DNA of 64,000 nucleotides from Actinostola sp. cb2023 (GCA_033675265.1 JAUJYZ010001221.1:269225-333224), one strand, 5' to 3'; counted from the stretch's first letter, positions 14,001 to 26,305 are shown. The notes: generated from the sequence alone by a model not told the origin. Made by a program: numbers and translations.

Positions 14001-17000
14001 TACAACTTGACTTAGGAGTCGTAAGTAAGTGGTAGGGTTGATTTACACGGTACAACTTTTGCCTACAACCATTGCATACAGCTCGCTTACAACATGACCT
14101 ACAATGTAGGAGTCGTAAGTAAGTGGTAGGGTTGATTTACACGGTACAACTTTTGCCTACAACCATCGCATACAGCTCACTTACAACATGACTTAGGAGT
14201 CGTAAGTAAGTGGTAGGGTTGATTTACACAGTACAACTTTTGCCTACAACCATCGCATACAGCTCACTTACAACATGACCTAGGAGTCGTAAGTAAGTGG
14301 TAGGGTTGATTTACTCGGTACAACTTTTGCCTACAACCATCGCATACAGCTCACTTACAACTTGACTTAGGAGTCGTAAGTAAGTGGTAGGGTTGATTTA
14401 CACGGTACAACTTTTGCCTACAACCATTGCATACAGCTCGCTTACAACATGACCTACAATGTAGGAGTCGTAAGTAAGTGGTAGGGTTGATTTACACGGT
14501 ACAACTTTTGCCTACAACCATCGCATACAGCTCACTTACAACATGACTTAGGAGTCGTAAGTAAGTGGTAGGGTTGATTTACACAGTACAACTTTTGCCT
14601 ACAACCATCGCATACAGCTCACTTACAACATGACTTAGGAGTCGTAAGTAAGTGGTAGGGTTGATTTACACAGTACAACTTTTGCCTACAACCATTGCAT
14701 ACAGCTCGCTTACAACATGACCTAGGAGTCGTAAGTAAGTGGTAGGGTTGATTTACACGGTACAACTTTTGCCTACAACCATCGCATACAGCTCGCTTAC
14801 AACTTGACTTAGGAGTCGTAAGTAAGTGGTAGGGTTGATTTACACAGTACAACTTTTGCCTACAACCATTGCATACAGCTCACTTACAACATGACTTAGG
14901 AGTCGTAAGTAAGTGGTAGGGTTGATTTACACAGTACAACTTTTGCCTACAACCATCGCATACAACTAGCTTACAACATGACTTAGGAGTCATAAGTAAG
15001 TGGTAGGGTTGATTTACACGGTACAACTTTTGCCTACAACCATCGCATACAGCTCACTTACAACTTGACTTAGGAGTCGTAAGTAAGTGGTAGGGTTGAT
15101 TTACACGGTACAACTTTTGCCTACAACCATTGCATACAGCTCGCTTACAACATGACCTACAATGTAGGAGTCGTAAGTAAGTGGTAGGGTTGATTTACAC
15201 GGTACAACTTTTGCCTACAACCATCGCATACAGCTCGCTTACAACTTGACTTAGGAGTCGTAATTAAGTGGTAGGGTTGATTTACACGGTACAACTTTTG
15301 CCTACAACCATCGCATACAGCTCACTTACAACATGACTTAGGAGTCGTAAGTAAGTGGTAGGGTTGATTTACACAGTACAACTTTTGCCTACAACCATCG
15401 CATACAACTAGCTTACAACATGACTTAGGAGTCATAAGTAAGTGGTAGGGTTGATTTACACGGTACAACTTTTGCCTACAACCATCGCATACAGCTCACT
15501 TACAACTTGACTTAGGAGTCGTAAGTAAGTGGTAGGGTTGATTTACACAGTACAACTTTTGCCTACAACCATCGCATACAGCTCACTTACAACTTGACTT
15601 AGGAGTCGTAAGTAAGTGGTAGGGTTGATTTACACGGTACAACTTTTGCCTACAACCATCGCATACAACTAGCTTACAACATGACTTAGGAGTCGTAAGT
15701 AAGTGGTAGGGTTGATTTACACAGTACAACTTTTGCCTACAACCATTGCATACAGCTCGCTTACAACATGACATAGGAGTCGTAAGTAAGTGGTAGGATT
15801 GATTTACACGGTACAACTTTTGCCTACAACCATCGCATACAGCTCGCTTACAACATGACTTAGGAGTCGTAAGTAAGTGGTAGGGTTGATTTACACAGTA
15901 CAACTTTTGCCTACAACCATTGCATACAGCTCACTTACAACATGACCTAGGAGTCGTAAGTAAGTGGTAGGGTTGATTTACACAGTACAACTTTTGCCTA
16001 CAACCATTGCATACAGCTCACTTACAACATGACCTAGGAGTCGTAAGTAAGTGGTAGGATTGATTTACACGGTACAACTTTTGCCTACAACCATCGCATA
16101 CAGCTCACTTACAACATGACTTAGGAGTCGTAAGTAAGTGGTAGGATTGATTTACATGGTACAACTTTTGCCTACAACCATCGCATACAGCTCACTTACA
16201 ACTTGACTTAGGAGTCGTAAGTAAGTGGTAGGGTTGATTTACACAGTACAACTTTTGCCTACAACCATCGCATACAGCTCACTTACAACTTGACTTAGGA
16301 GTCGTAAGTAAGTGGTAGGGTTGATTTACACGGTACAACTTTTGCCTACAACCATCGCATACAACTAGCTTACATGACTTAGGAGTCGTAAGTAAGTGGT
16401 AGGGTTGATTTACACAGTACAACTTTTGCCTACAACCATTGCATACAGCTCACTTACAACATGACTTAGGAGTCGTAAGTAAGTGGTAGGATTGATTTAC
16501 ACAGTACAACTTTTGCCTACAACCATCGCATACAGCTCACTTACAACATGACTTAGGAGTCGTAAGTAAGTGGTAGGGTTGATTTACACGGTACAACTTT
16601 TGCCTACAACCATCGCATACAGCTCGCTTACAACATGACCTAGGAGTCGTAAGTAAGTGGTAGGGTTGATTTACACGGTACAACTGTTGCCTACAACCAT
16701 CGCATACAACTCACTTACAACATGACCTAGGAGTCGTAAGTAAGTGGTAGGGGTGATTTACACAGTACAACTTTTGCCTACAACCATCGCATACAGCTCA
16801 CTTACAACATGACCTAGGAGTCGTAAGTAAGTGGTAGGATTGATTTACATGGTACAACTTTTGCCTACAACCATCGCATACAGCTCGCTTACAACATGAC
16901 CTAGGAGTCGTAAGTAAGTGGTAGGATTGATTTACATGGTACAACTTTTGCCTACAACCATCGCATACAGCTCGCTTACAACATGACTTAGGAGTCGTAA

Positions 17001-20000
17001 GTAAGTGGTAGGGTTGATTGATTATTTACAAAATAACAGGAGAGAAAAATAAAAAATATAAGTGTTGTAAACATGACTTGAGCAAGTTGCGTGTAACAGT
17101 TGTAAGCAAAAGTTGTACCGTGTAAATCAGCCTTTACGGTCACGAAAATGTTCGGACATTGTTGAGGCGTAGCCGAGTGCTTCTCGCACTTCTCGAGTCT
17201 TCTTTCAATTCCCAAGTGCTTCTATAACTCGATAGAGCACGCTGCCTCGTTGTTGTTTTTTTTTAAATAAAATACAAGTATGATTTTAAAGCAAGTTTTC
17301 AATTTTGTTCGTTGCAAATATGTTTTAATATTTGCGCGTGTGACAGTACTGTGTGCTCTCGTAGAGCACACAGAATACAAGTACGCATCCTTTGGCCAAT
17401 CAGAGCACACGCTATATCATAGTTAATTTATAAACATGTATACATACAACTTTTTGAACAGTGTTTGTTTGACCGTCGACCAATAGCTAGTCGACTGACA
17501 AGTGATTTGGTATGCTATTCTACACAATTACATGTACCTACTGTACATCATCATCATCATCATCATTATAATAATAATAATAATAATAATATACATGAAA
17601 AAAATACTCGATTCTGATTGGCTTAGAGGTGTGCAATTGAAAAGTAATTTGCACTGCAGTGCAAATTACCTTTAATATGCACTGCAGTGCAAATTACGTT
17701 TTTTTCATGAATATTATTAATTGGTAATCTCTCGAATTCAATTTGGAATAATTTGCACTCGTGTGTTTTTCAAAGAGCTCAAATTGCACTCGCCCTACGG
17801 GCTCGTGCAAATTATTTCCAAATTGAACTCGAAACCGTATGATTACCTCTACTAATAATAATGATACATAACATAACATGTAACATAACATAAATGCTGA
17901 GCTGTATCAAGAACATACTGCACATTGGCCTTGATATATGACTGACAATTTCTCACAAAACGTCACCTAAAACTTCACTTACCAGCAAATGGTTTTTCTT
18001 CATTTTTGACGTTCACTGTAACAGACTCATTCGTCTGAAAGTACAAACTCTTGCTGCTTGCTTGTTCGTCTTTGGTTTCGACTTTGCTGGTAATCGACAA
18101 TGGTGGTGTTACTGACGGCAATGGCTTAGCGTCAGGGGACTGTTTACTAGGTGACTCCGTACTTTCAATGCTTGCTAAGTGGTTACGATAGTCATTAAAT
18201 ACTGGTGTTAAATCGACATATGGATTATCGCCAAGGTGTTTTTGAATCCAAGAAGACACGCTCATGTTTAAAGCTTTTATATTTTCAAGATAAACGTCAT
18301 TAGTGTTCTCAGTTTCGACAGCGTCATCCATTTTTGTTTCTTTGTTTCCATTTAGTTTCGACCATGGCATCAATTTAGAAGACCAAGTATTGGTACTAGT
18401 GGTACTAGACAATCCAGAAAAACCGGTAAAACTGGTTTTAGTTTCTGGTTTTAGCTCTGTGCAGCCTACTGATGATGAATTGTTGGTTGACGATACTGCA
18501 GCCATGGTGCTATTCAAACCAGTAAAACCAGAAAATCCTGTGAAATGCTTGAACACTCCGCTGGTCTACAGGGTTAGAATACATGTAATTAGAAGGAAAT
18601 TATACAAACATTGCAATGCTTTACTTTATTTTATCGAATCATTAATAATTAATGAGGAAAATACATATAGGTTATTTACCGACTGGGAGGTCCGTATAGT
18701 GATGAAAAACTGTGCCCGAGGTCTTGAAAGTGCTGACCAAGGTCGAAGGCTGCACAGTTTTTCACTATACGGACCGACCTAAAGTCAGTAAATAACTTAT
18801 TAATGTTTTCCCCTCGACAACATTGACTGAATAAGCACTTGCAAAATGGATACCGTGGACCTAGGGCAGAGATAGGAAAATACGGCCCGCGCAGAGAACC
18901 AATCATATTGAAGGATTCGGATACCGTGTGCTTGAAGAAAAAATAAAAATAGAGTAATGAAGTGATGACATCATAAAAATATAATTTTCGCTTTATCAAC
19001 TTTCGATCCCCGATTTCGAAAGAACATCAATAAAGAAGCTTACATGCCAAATTTGACAGCAATCGGTTAAATAGCAGCTGAGATATGGCAAGATGAATAT
19101 ATAATTTCCCTCCACAAATCACTGTAATTTCGGCTTGGTTCATAATGTTGTCCTTGTTCTCTCCCTTGCTTCAAGGGTTTTTCTCCAAGTACTCCAGTTT
19201 TCCTCCCACAATATAAACCAACCATACTTCCTGAGCTGCTGTGGTCAGACATGGGTCGTATGGCGGCAGTATAATGCGTCTTTATATGCCATTGACCTAG
19301 CCATATTGAGCTGCACCCTCCCTTGGTATATAACATGTAATTCAGCAGCAATGAAGGATGATTAGACCACCCCACCCCTCCCCCCCTACATACTCCTCCC
19401 CCCCCACATCCCTAAATACCCCTCCCCCACCCCTACATAACCCTCCCCCACCCCTACATACCCCTCCCCCCACCCTACATATATGTACATGGATATAAAA
19501 TTATGTACATGTACATGCTACAGTACTTTAGATTTTGCATCTGATGGAATTCTTCGTCTAGCTTTGATTATTCTGAAATGAAATAACAGCACTTGTATAT
19601 GACGGTAGATAGGAGAGAATGTCAGTAAGGATCAAGAACCCCCAGACAACTAACATACAGATGTACATACAGTACAGAACATGTAAACTATACATAGTAC
19701 AGAGAGAATCTAAACTAACATACAGATGTACATGTACAGTACATAGACAATCTAAACTATACATACAGATGTACATGTACAGTACATAGACAATCTAAAC
19801 TATACATACAGATGTACATGTACAGTACAGAGACAATCTAAACTGTACATACAGATGTACATGTACAGTACATAGACAATCTAAACTGTACATACAGATG
19901 TACATGTACAGTACATAGACAATCTAAACTATACATACAGATGTACATGTACAGTACATAGACAATCTAAACTATACATACAGATGTACATGTACAGTAC

Positions 20001-23000
20001 ATAGACAATCTAAACTATACATACAGATGTACATGTACAGTACATAGACAATCTAAACTATACATACAGATGTACATGTACAGTACAGAGACAATCTAAA
20101 CTGTACATACAGATGTACATGTACAGTACATAGACAATCTAAACTGTACATACAGATGTACATGTACAGTACAGAGACAATCTAAACTATACATACAGAT
20201 GTACATGTACAGTACATAGACAATCTAAACTATACATACAGATGTACATGTACAGTACAGAGACAATCTAAACTATACATACAGATGTACATGTACAGTA
20301 CAGAGACAATCTAAACTATACATACAGATGTACATGTACAGTACATAGACAATCTAAACTATACATACAGATGTACATGTACAGTACAGACTTAGACAAT
20401 CTAAACTGTACATACAGATGTACATGTACAGTACATAGACAATCTAAACTATACATACAGATGTACATGTACAGTACATAGACAATCTAAACTATACATA
20501 CAGATGTACATGTACAGTACATAGACAATCTAAACTGTACATACAGATGTACATGTACAGTACATAGACAATCTAAACTGTACATACAGATGTACATGTA
20601 CAGTACATAGACAATCTAAACTATACATACAGATGTACATGTACAGTACATAGACAATCTAAACTATACATACAGATGTACATGTACAGTACATAGACAA
20701 TCTAAACTGTACATACAGATGTACATGTACAGTACAGAGACAATCTAAACTATACATACAGATGTACATGTACAGTACATAGACAATCTAAACTATACAT
20801 ACAGATGTACATGTACAGTACAGAGACAATCTAAACTATACATACAGATGTACATGTACAGTACAGAGACAATCTAAACTATACATACAGATGTACATGT
20901 ACAGTACATAGACAATCTAAACTATACATACAGATGTACATGTACAGTACAGAGACAATCTAAACTGTACATACAGATGTACATGTACAGTACATAGACA
21001 ATCTAAACTATACATACAGATGTACATGTACAGTACATAGACAATCTAAACTATACATACAGATGTACATGTACAGTACATAGACAATCTAAACTGTACA
21101 TACAGATGTACATGTACAGTACAGAGACAATCTAAACTATACATACAGATGTACATGTACAGTACATAGACAATCTAAACTATACATACAGATGTACATG
21201 TACAGTACATAGACAATCTAAACTATACATAGATGTACATGTACAGTACATAGACAATCTAAACTATACATACAGATGTACATGTACAGTACATAGACAA
21301 TCTAAACTGTACATACAGATGTACATGTACAGTACATAGACAATCTAAACTATACATACAGATGTACATGTACAGTACAGAGACAATCTAAACTGTACAT
21401 ACAGATGTACATGTACAGTACATAGACAATCTAAACTATACATGTATACAGATGTACATGTACAGTACAGAGACAATCTAAACTGTACATACAGATGTAC
21501 ATGTACAGTACATAGACAATCTAAACTATACATACAGATGTACATGTACAGTACAGAGACAATCTAAACTGTACATACAGATGTACATGTACAGTACAGA
21601 GACAATCTAAACTGTACATACAGATGTACATGTACAGTACATAGACAATCTAAACTGTACATACAGATGTACATGTACAATACATAGACAATCTAAACTG
21701 TACATATACAGATGTACATGTACAGTACATAGACAATCTAAACTGTACATACAGATGTACATGTACAGTACATAGACAATCTAAACTATACATACAGATG
21801 TACATGTACAGTACAGAGACAATCTAAACTGTACATACAGATGTACATGTACAATACATAGACAATCTAAACTGTACATACAGATGTACATGTACAGTAC
21901 ATAGACAATCTAAACTGTACATACAGATATACATGTACAGTACATAGACAATCTAAACTGTACATACAGATGTACATGTACAGTACCAAGACAATCTAAA
22001 CTGTACATACAGATGTACATGTACAGTACAGAGACAATCTAAACTGTACATACAGATGTACATGTACAGTACACAGGGCATCTGACAGGTTGCACGGTTG
22101 CGGATCCGCACAATTAGGTCAAACCCGCACAATCCCGCACAATTCCTCAATCCCGCACAATTCCTCATAATCTGCAAAATCCCGCACAATTTGTTGAAAA
22201 TTTTAATTAAAACAGACATTCCTCTTGATCACTATGGTTTTGGGAAAAATTGATGGATATTTTTAATCCATTTACCTTCGAAAACACGTCCAGAAATCCC
22301 TTGTTTTGTTCGAACGGCTCGAGCAGATGTAAAAAAACGACAAGGCGTTCCATTCATAGCTTGCGCAGGCCTGGGCTCTAGTTTGTAAAAAATGCCAAGG
22401 CGTTCCATTCGCTTCAACGATCGTTTCGCTCTCGAGCTGAGTGTGAATTTGAGGTTTGTTTTTGGCTCGATTTTGCGAGTTTGAAAGAAATCAATCAAAA
22501 TAATACCTTCTCTCATATCTGTTCCTTCAAATTAAAGCGATCTGGACATTTTGGGGTCAATTTTCTGGGAGAAATGTGTACCGAAACCTTAAAATATTGC
22601 GCAATCCCGCACAATTTCCCGCACAATCGATGTTTTTTCCCGCACAATTGACGTCCAAAATCCCGCACAATTTTACTTTTTTCCCCGCAACCTGTCAGAT
22701 GCCCTGAGTACATAGACAATCTAAACTATACATACAGATGTACATGTACAGTACATAGACAATCTAAACTGTACATACAGATGTACATGTACAGTACATA
22801 GACAATCTAAACTGTACATACAGATGTACATGTACAGTACATAGACAATCTAAACTGTACATACAGATGTACATGTACAGTACAGAGACAATCTAAACTG
22901 TACAAGACTCACTTTCTCTTATTGATGTCTTCAACACTTGCAACAGTAAATGTCCCAGCCTGTTGAAACATACATGAAATAAATGTCACGCAGAAACACT

Positions 23001-25331
23001 GATCCTTGACTCTAAAACTGCCGAAACTTCCAAAACGTAATAGTACTACTGTTGATTAAATAACAATAATAATAATAATCAATTTATATAGCGCTATTTC
23101 TAAATCTAATTTCTAATTCGCTATTTCTATTTCTAAAAATGCTTATCGTGAAATTTCACTAGCTTATTGTAGGCTATGTAGTTATTTTTGTTATGGTTTC
23201 AGACCGATTACTTCTATATAAAGCTGTTGTGGTTCCCTACCGTAGAATACATTGTACATGCAGCGTCCCACATAGTTAAAAATTTGATTTAGCTGAAACT
23301 TCACTGAAATAATCTCAAAGACCCATACAATCACTGGTTGATTTATTTCTCAAAAATTCCAATGGGAAGTAATACATTTTTATGAATCATTAGAGGTGTC
23401 AGTGACATCACTTACTCAACCCAAACTCAGCTGCATACATTTCTTTGTATTTTGTGATCAAAATACCTGAACAGTTTGTTCAGATAACAGCTCTGCACTG
23501 AAGAAAACTAGTCAAACAATCAATCCTAAGCACATATAAGGTAAGAAAACTCCTTCACACAAACGTTTAGCTTCATAGAAATAAAATAATTCAAGACATT
23601 AAACATGAAGAAATGTACGGAGCGAAGCCGTGATGATTGTTTGGGTTGAGTCAGTGACGTCACTAACACCTCTAAAGATTCATAAAAATGCATTACTTTC
23701 CATTGGAATTTTTGAGAAAAAAATTAACCAGTGATTATATGGATCTTTGAGATTATTTCAGTGAAGTTTCAGCTAAATCAAACTTTGAACGATTTACGTA
23801 CTAGTCCCCCTTTAAGCCAATGCAATTTTTTGTTGTTGTTACAGTCAAACCAGGTGAAGTGTACCCCTCTAGAGTCCATTATTGACTTGATTATTTCAAA
23901 AATGAAAGCATTATTCGTTTGAACATTCGATTCCTTCCAGATTTTGAAGTATACAATTATGAAAACATTCATTGTATCTGCATGCGATGTACGTGGCTCA
24001 TTTACTGCTCTGATTCATGATTTTCACTTGACAGCAAATTAGATACATCATATCAGCGAATCATCAAATATGATTGATATATAACCCGGCGTCGATAACA
24101 ATCGATATCAATTAATCGATTGATATTGATAATCGATATGTAATCGATGAGCCGAAAATTTGTGACCTTTTATCGATTGAAAAATCAATCAATTCACTTC
24201 ATTCGCAGTATAAACCAAACACCGTAGCTGACAATCGATGATCGATATTAATCGATGAGGATAAAATTTGTGATCTATCGATTGGTTATCGATTGACCGA
24301 TACCAATCGATATCAATTCACCGATTGGCCCCTAGAGCTCAGGTGGTGTACTTCATGTTACTGTCACCAAAAACATCGGACATTGCCATGAATTGCCGTA
24401 CAAACACACTATCTTTAGTACACTTTATCAACTCAATTTAGATGTTCAATTCTCTAAAAATGAACAAAATCTCGTTTATCAACCAAAATAGTTTTGCTAA
24501 TATTTAGAGAATCAAAAAACTAAATCGAGTCGATAAACTGTACAAAAGTTAGTGTGTTTGTACGGCAATTCACGGACAATGTACGAACATTTTGGTGACA
24601 GTAACATGAAGTACACCACGTGAGCGCTAGGGGCCAATCGGTGAATTAACTAATTTTATCGATTGATTTCGATTTATCAATTGCATTTCCGATCATCGAT
24701 TTTATTGATTGCATACGCCGGGATATATAATCACCCCATCACAGTGTATTGGCACCACTGTCACACTGTACACATGTACATGTATACATACACATACATG
24801 TACATGCCTTATTGGTTTGGAGAGACACATTCAATTAAAAAGAATGTAGAAAAATTAAGGAAGAGAAAAGCTGCCCATCCAGTCCAGCTTAGTGATGGTC
24901 TACACAGTTACACCATTTACAAAAGTAATTAAGTTAATGGACTGTTTATTTGAATTTTGGCGGGCAATTTTTTAACATATTCAAACACAAAATTGAACCG
25001 ATTTTTGTGCTTTTCTTTGGAGGAGCGAGGATTTGTCCTTTAACTTGAAGCATACACTTATGAATTCTGAATCTCAAGAGCTTCAGGACGACAATTTTGG
25101 CTCAAAAAGCAAAAAAAACCGTATAAAAATTCGGAAAAAAAATTATAGGACGAGACTTGAGTCAAAGTTATCTCCAGAAAGCAGGAATTTGACGAGCTTA
25201 AACTAACAGAGATTAGAGACAAGCATCTATAGTTTATATTGGAAGATGTAATGGGGTCTTACCTCTACCACATCTTCGTCTTCGTCCCAATTATCGCGAT
25301 TCAAGTCACATTGAGCGCCACGTTTCGCCAT
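6407..25331 (-). CDS. NUP50: NUP50-like nucleoporin, complete five-exon gene
   Basis: Nucleoporin of the nuclear basket that binds importin-alpha and Ran and helps cargo release and recycling. Exons in coding order are 25331-25263, 22959-22913, 18560-17983, 8788-8695 and 6776-6407. They sum to 1158 nt (385 aa plus TAA), all junctions are GT-AG and the phases agree. The N-terminus starts MAKRGAQCDLNRDNWDED, like the importin-binding start of vertebrate NUP50, followed by AGTFTVAS. Residues about 40-70 carry FG-type motifs (FTGFSGF, FTGFSGL). Around residues 120-160 is the family block with SSWIQKHLGDNPYVDLTPVF. Residues about 265-383 form a Ran-binding (RanBP1-type) domain with GNILLNI, GKNNVMMVSIPNPP and YLIRVKTAESADELF. 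Length is slightly below the roughly 470 aa of mammalian NUP50. The introns are swollen by minisatellites and MITEs. Splicing is inferred from sequence only. Confidence 0.93.
7636..7878. mobile_element. 243-bp mariner-like MITE
   Basis: CAGTCATTTGCAAAAATTCT and its inverse at the right end, flanked by TA (7634-7635, 7879-7880). Lies in NUP50 intron 4. Confidence 0.8.
7996..8069. repeat. (ATT)n microsatellite
   Basis: About 24 uninterrupted ATT units; the poly-Asn frame on the minus strand is an artefact. Confidence 0.95.
8404..8476 (+). other. tRNA-like sequence, probably tRNA-derived SINE head
   Basis: Acceptor arms GCCTCGG and TCGAGGC pair. The D arm is GCTC/GAGC with an A-box TAGCTCAGTGGG, a B-box-like GGTTTCGAATCCC is present, and a T6 Pol III terminator follows at 8482-8487. 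The T stem has mismatches and one extra T, and the anticodon loop (CATGAAA) lacks U33, so a working tRNA is unlikely. An (ATT)n-rich tail follows at 8530-8670. It lies antisense in NUP50 intron 4. Confidence 0.55.
8695..8788 (-). CDS. NUP50: NUP50 exon 4 (linker)
   Basis: A 94-nt exon coding the Ala/Lys-rich then acidic linker LAAAALAGKAKEIVTVDAEE...PPKPK. Acceptor TTGCCAG, donor GTGAGT. Phase joins exactly with exons 3 and 5. It is too short to be found without the splice model. Confidence 0.85.
8967..9345. mobile_element. 379-bp PIF/Harbinger-like MITE
   Basis: Ends AGGCCCTGGCAAACGGTTTC... and inverse, about 56-bp near-perfect arms, TAA on both sides (8964-8966, 9346-9348). Internal TTCAACA repeats. 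In NUP50 intron 3. Confidence 0.82.
9465..17133. mobile_element. MITE-like frame enclosing the 87-bp array
   Basis: Left end AGGCCAATTTACACG...GGTACAACTTTTGCCTACAAC matches, inverted, the right end ...GTTGTAAGCAAAAGTTGTACCGTGTAAATCAGCCT. TTA flanks both sides (9462-9464, 17134-17136), as in PIF/Harbinger TWA target duplications. The array unit itself starts with the same terminal sequence, so the minisatellite grew from inside this element. Confidence 0.7.
9474..17020. repeat. 87-bp minisatellite with higher-order structure
   Basis: About 86 copies of an 87-bp unit containing GTACAACTTTTGCCTACAA and GGAGTCGTAAGTAAGTGG. Some units carry a 7-bp insertion (CTACAATGTAGG form). The same variant order recurs every 703-705 bp (8 units) at 10.9, 11.6 and 12.3 kb. 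A 2,283-bp block (26 units) starting at about 12336 is repeated at about 14619. It fills NUP50 intron 3. Because 87 = 3 x 29, minus-strand frames stay open, but the location is intronic. Confidence 0.95.
17145..17430. mobile_element. MITE of the CCAATCAGAGC family
   Basis: Contains GAGTGCTTCTCGCACTTCTC, TATGATTTTAAAGCAAGTTT and TTTGGCCAATCAGAGC, collinear with the insert at 48020-48375. A fragment of the family is at about 7560-7625. Confidence 0.7.
17590..17870. repeat. Foldback sequence with GCACTGCAGTGC palindromes
   Basis: Two 12-bp palindromes GCACTGCAGTGC at about 17651 and 17680, plus inverted TAATTTGCAC motifs around 17690-17815. Likely a decayed foldback element in NUP50 intron 3. 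Confidence 0.5.
17983..18560 (-). CDS. NUP50: NUP50 exon 3 (FG motifs and central block)
   Basis: A 578-nt exon between acceptor GTAGACCAG and donor GTAAGT. It codes the FG-type motifs, Ser/Thr-rich linkers and the conserved SSWIQKH...DLTPVFNDY block, and ends in ...EEKPFAG. Confidence 0.92.
18669..18799. repeat. Palindromic mini-element in NUP50 intron 2
   Basis: Arms with GTTATTTACCGACT and GGTCCGTATAGTGATGAAAA pair with inverted partners ending AAATAAC at 18799. Close to the exon 3 acceptor (about 110 bp). Confidence 0.7.
19650..22904. repeat. 43-bp minisatellite in NUP50 intron 2
   Basis: About 59 copies of a 43-bp unit (CATACAGATGTACATGTACA ... GACAATCTAAACT), starting degenerate near 19650. 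Main point variants are TAT/TGT before ACATACAG and ATAG/AGAG before ACAATC. It is split by a 633-bp insertion at 22074-22706 and ends about 10 bases from the exon 2 donor. Confidence 0.95.
22074..22706. mobile_element. 633-bp inverted-repeat transposon inside the 43-bp array
   Basis: Termini CAGGGCATCTGACAGGTTGC and GCAACCTGTCAGATGCCCTG are perfect inverted copies. AGTACA flanks both sides (22068-22073, 22707-22712) and removing the insert restores a normal array unit. Subterminal TCCCGCACAAT motifs recur at both ends. The CAGGG end is hAT-like, but the duplication looks like 6 bp rather than 8. No transposase. Confidence 0.88.
22913..22959 (-). CDS. NUP50: NUP50 exon 2
   Basis: A 47-nt exon coding AGTFTVASVEDINKR plus two bases. 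The acceptor is TTTCAACAG and the donor GTGAGT. It matches the conserved GTF..AS.E...KR block after the NUP50 N-terminus. The 43-bp minisatellite ends only about 10 bases beyond its donor. Confidence 0.88.
23280..23800. mobile_element. Foldback element with about 150-bp arms
   Basis: TTTGATTTAGCTGAAACTTC...CACTGGTTGATTTATTTCTC...AGAGGTGTCAGTGACATCAC pairs with the inverse at 23640-23795. In NUP50 intron 1. Confidence 0.78.
24068..24730. mobile_element. Foldback element rich in ATCGAT
   Basis: Outer ends ATATAACCCGGCGT and ACGCCGGGATATAT; inner arms (TGTACTTCATGTTACTGTCA and inverse) at about 24345-24445 and 24520-24625. The subterminal parts carry many ATCGAT/TCGATA words. In NUP50 intron 1. 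Confidence 0.75.
25263..25331 (-). CDS. NUP50: NUP50 exon 1 (start codon exon)
   Basis: Codes for residues 1-23, from ATG at 25331 to ...DEDVVE. The donor GTAAGA follows directly (phase 0). The start is chosen because MAKR plus the acidic NWDEDED stretch matches the conserved NUP50 N-terminus. Confidence 0.9.
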
Positions 25332-25369
25332 TTTGAATGTTCGGCATCAGACAGTCCATGCATGCCTTG

Positions 25370-26100
25370 CGCGCCCACAGGCAGCCCAACATATCGTTAC
25401 TCAACACAGGGAACCCAACAAAGAGCAGATTTCGTATGACTGTGAAAAACCACGGCGCACGACACGGCACGGTCACGGCCATGGTGGCGGCTAAATGGGA
25501 TACCTCAAAAGGACCTCATTAATATAAAACAATAGAACGATGCAGTAACACAATAGATTCGTTCTATTGTTTGGTCGGCCAAGGGCGGTTTGGGTTATGG
25601 AAACAAGCCTTTACCCACGGCCATAGGCAGCCCAACCATTGCTTTTGAGGCTACTAAATAATTCAATAAAATGGTATAATGTTGGGCTCCCTGTGTGCGT
25701 CCCGCGCGTCCCGCACAACCCGCAGGAAGTACACAGGGATCCCAACATTATACATTTCTATGCAGAGGGAACCCCAATCTTCGTCCCCAGAGCCCACGTT
25801 CCTCTTGGTCAGCACTGGGACGAGATTGAGGGAACCCAATATAATACGTAACGCGTGCGCTCTACCACAGGAAAAAAAAGTCGCGCGCATGTAAATATAT
25901 ATTTTTATTAATTATAAAAGCCTCAGAAACAATGGTTGGGCTCCGTGCCGTAAGTTTTTCACAGTCATACGAAATCTGCTCTATAAATGCGCTTGCGCGC
26001 GAGCTCTACCACAGGAAACCCATCAAAAAAAGACGCATATATAATTTTATTGAATTATTTAGTTGTAGTAGCCTCAAAAGGAATGGTAGGGCTGCCTGTG
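25370..26100. mobile_element. Nested inverted-repeat elements upstream of NUP50
   Basis: Outer arms 25625-25672 and 26045-26098 (AGGCAGCCCAACCATTGCTT and inverse) enclose a smaller hairpin with TATAATGTTGGG arms (25675-25752) and a copy, inverted, of the 25430-25455 sequence CGTATGACTGTGAAAAACCA. The complex begins about 40 bp upstream of the NUP50 ATG. Confidence 0.65.
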
Positions 26101-26164
26101 TGCGCGCCTAGTTAACATGGAGTAATTAGTAGGAGGTGGAGTGAGTAGAAAGGTTTGACGTCTT

Positions 26165-26290
26165 ACAGACAGAGCTACAGATAGATAGATAAACAGGCAG
26201 GCAGACGGACAGACAGACAGACAAACAAAAAGAAGGGCGAACGGGCGAAACGGCATACCGTGACATGTGTGTACAGACAGACAGGAGAAC
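26165..26290. repeat. ACAGACAG-rich simple sequence
   Basis: Irregular GATA and CAGA short tandem runs; no gene. Confidence 0.7.
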
Positions 26291-26305
26291 TTGGGACTGA
26301 CCTGT

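Noticed and set aside
9791..15903. Repeated Cys-rich minus-strand frames (MYCVNQPYHLLTTPKSCCK type) as a gene family
   Set aside because: They are the 87-bp (29-codon) minisatellite read through. They lie in NUP50 intron 3, start at arbitrary repeat units and have no flanking coding signals.
9474..17020. CRISPR-like array
   Set aside because: Units are directly adjacent with no unique spacers, the context is a eukaryotic intron, and no cas genes exist.
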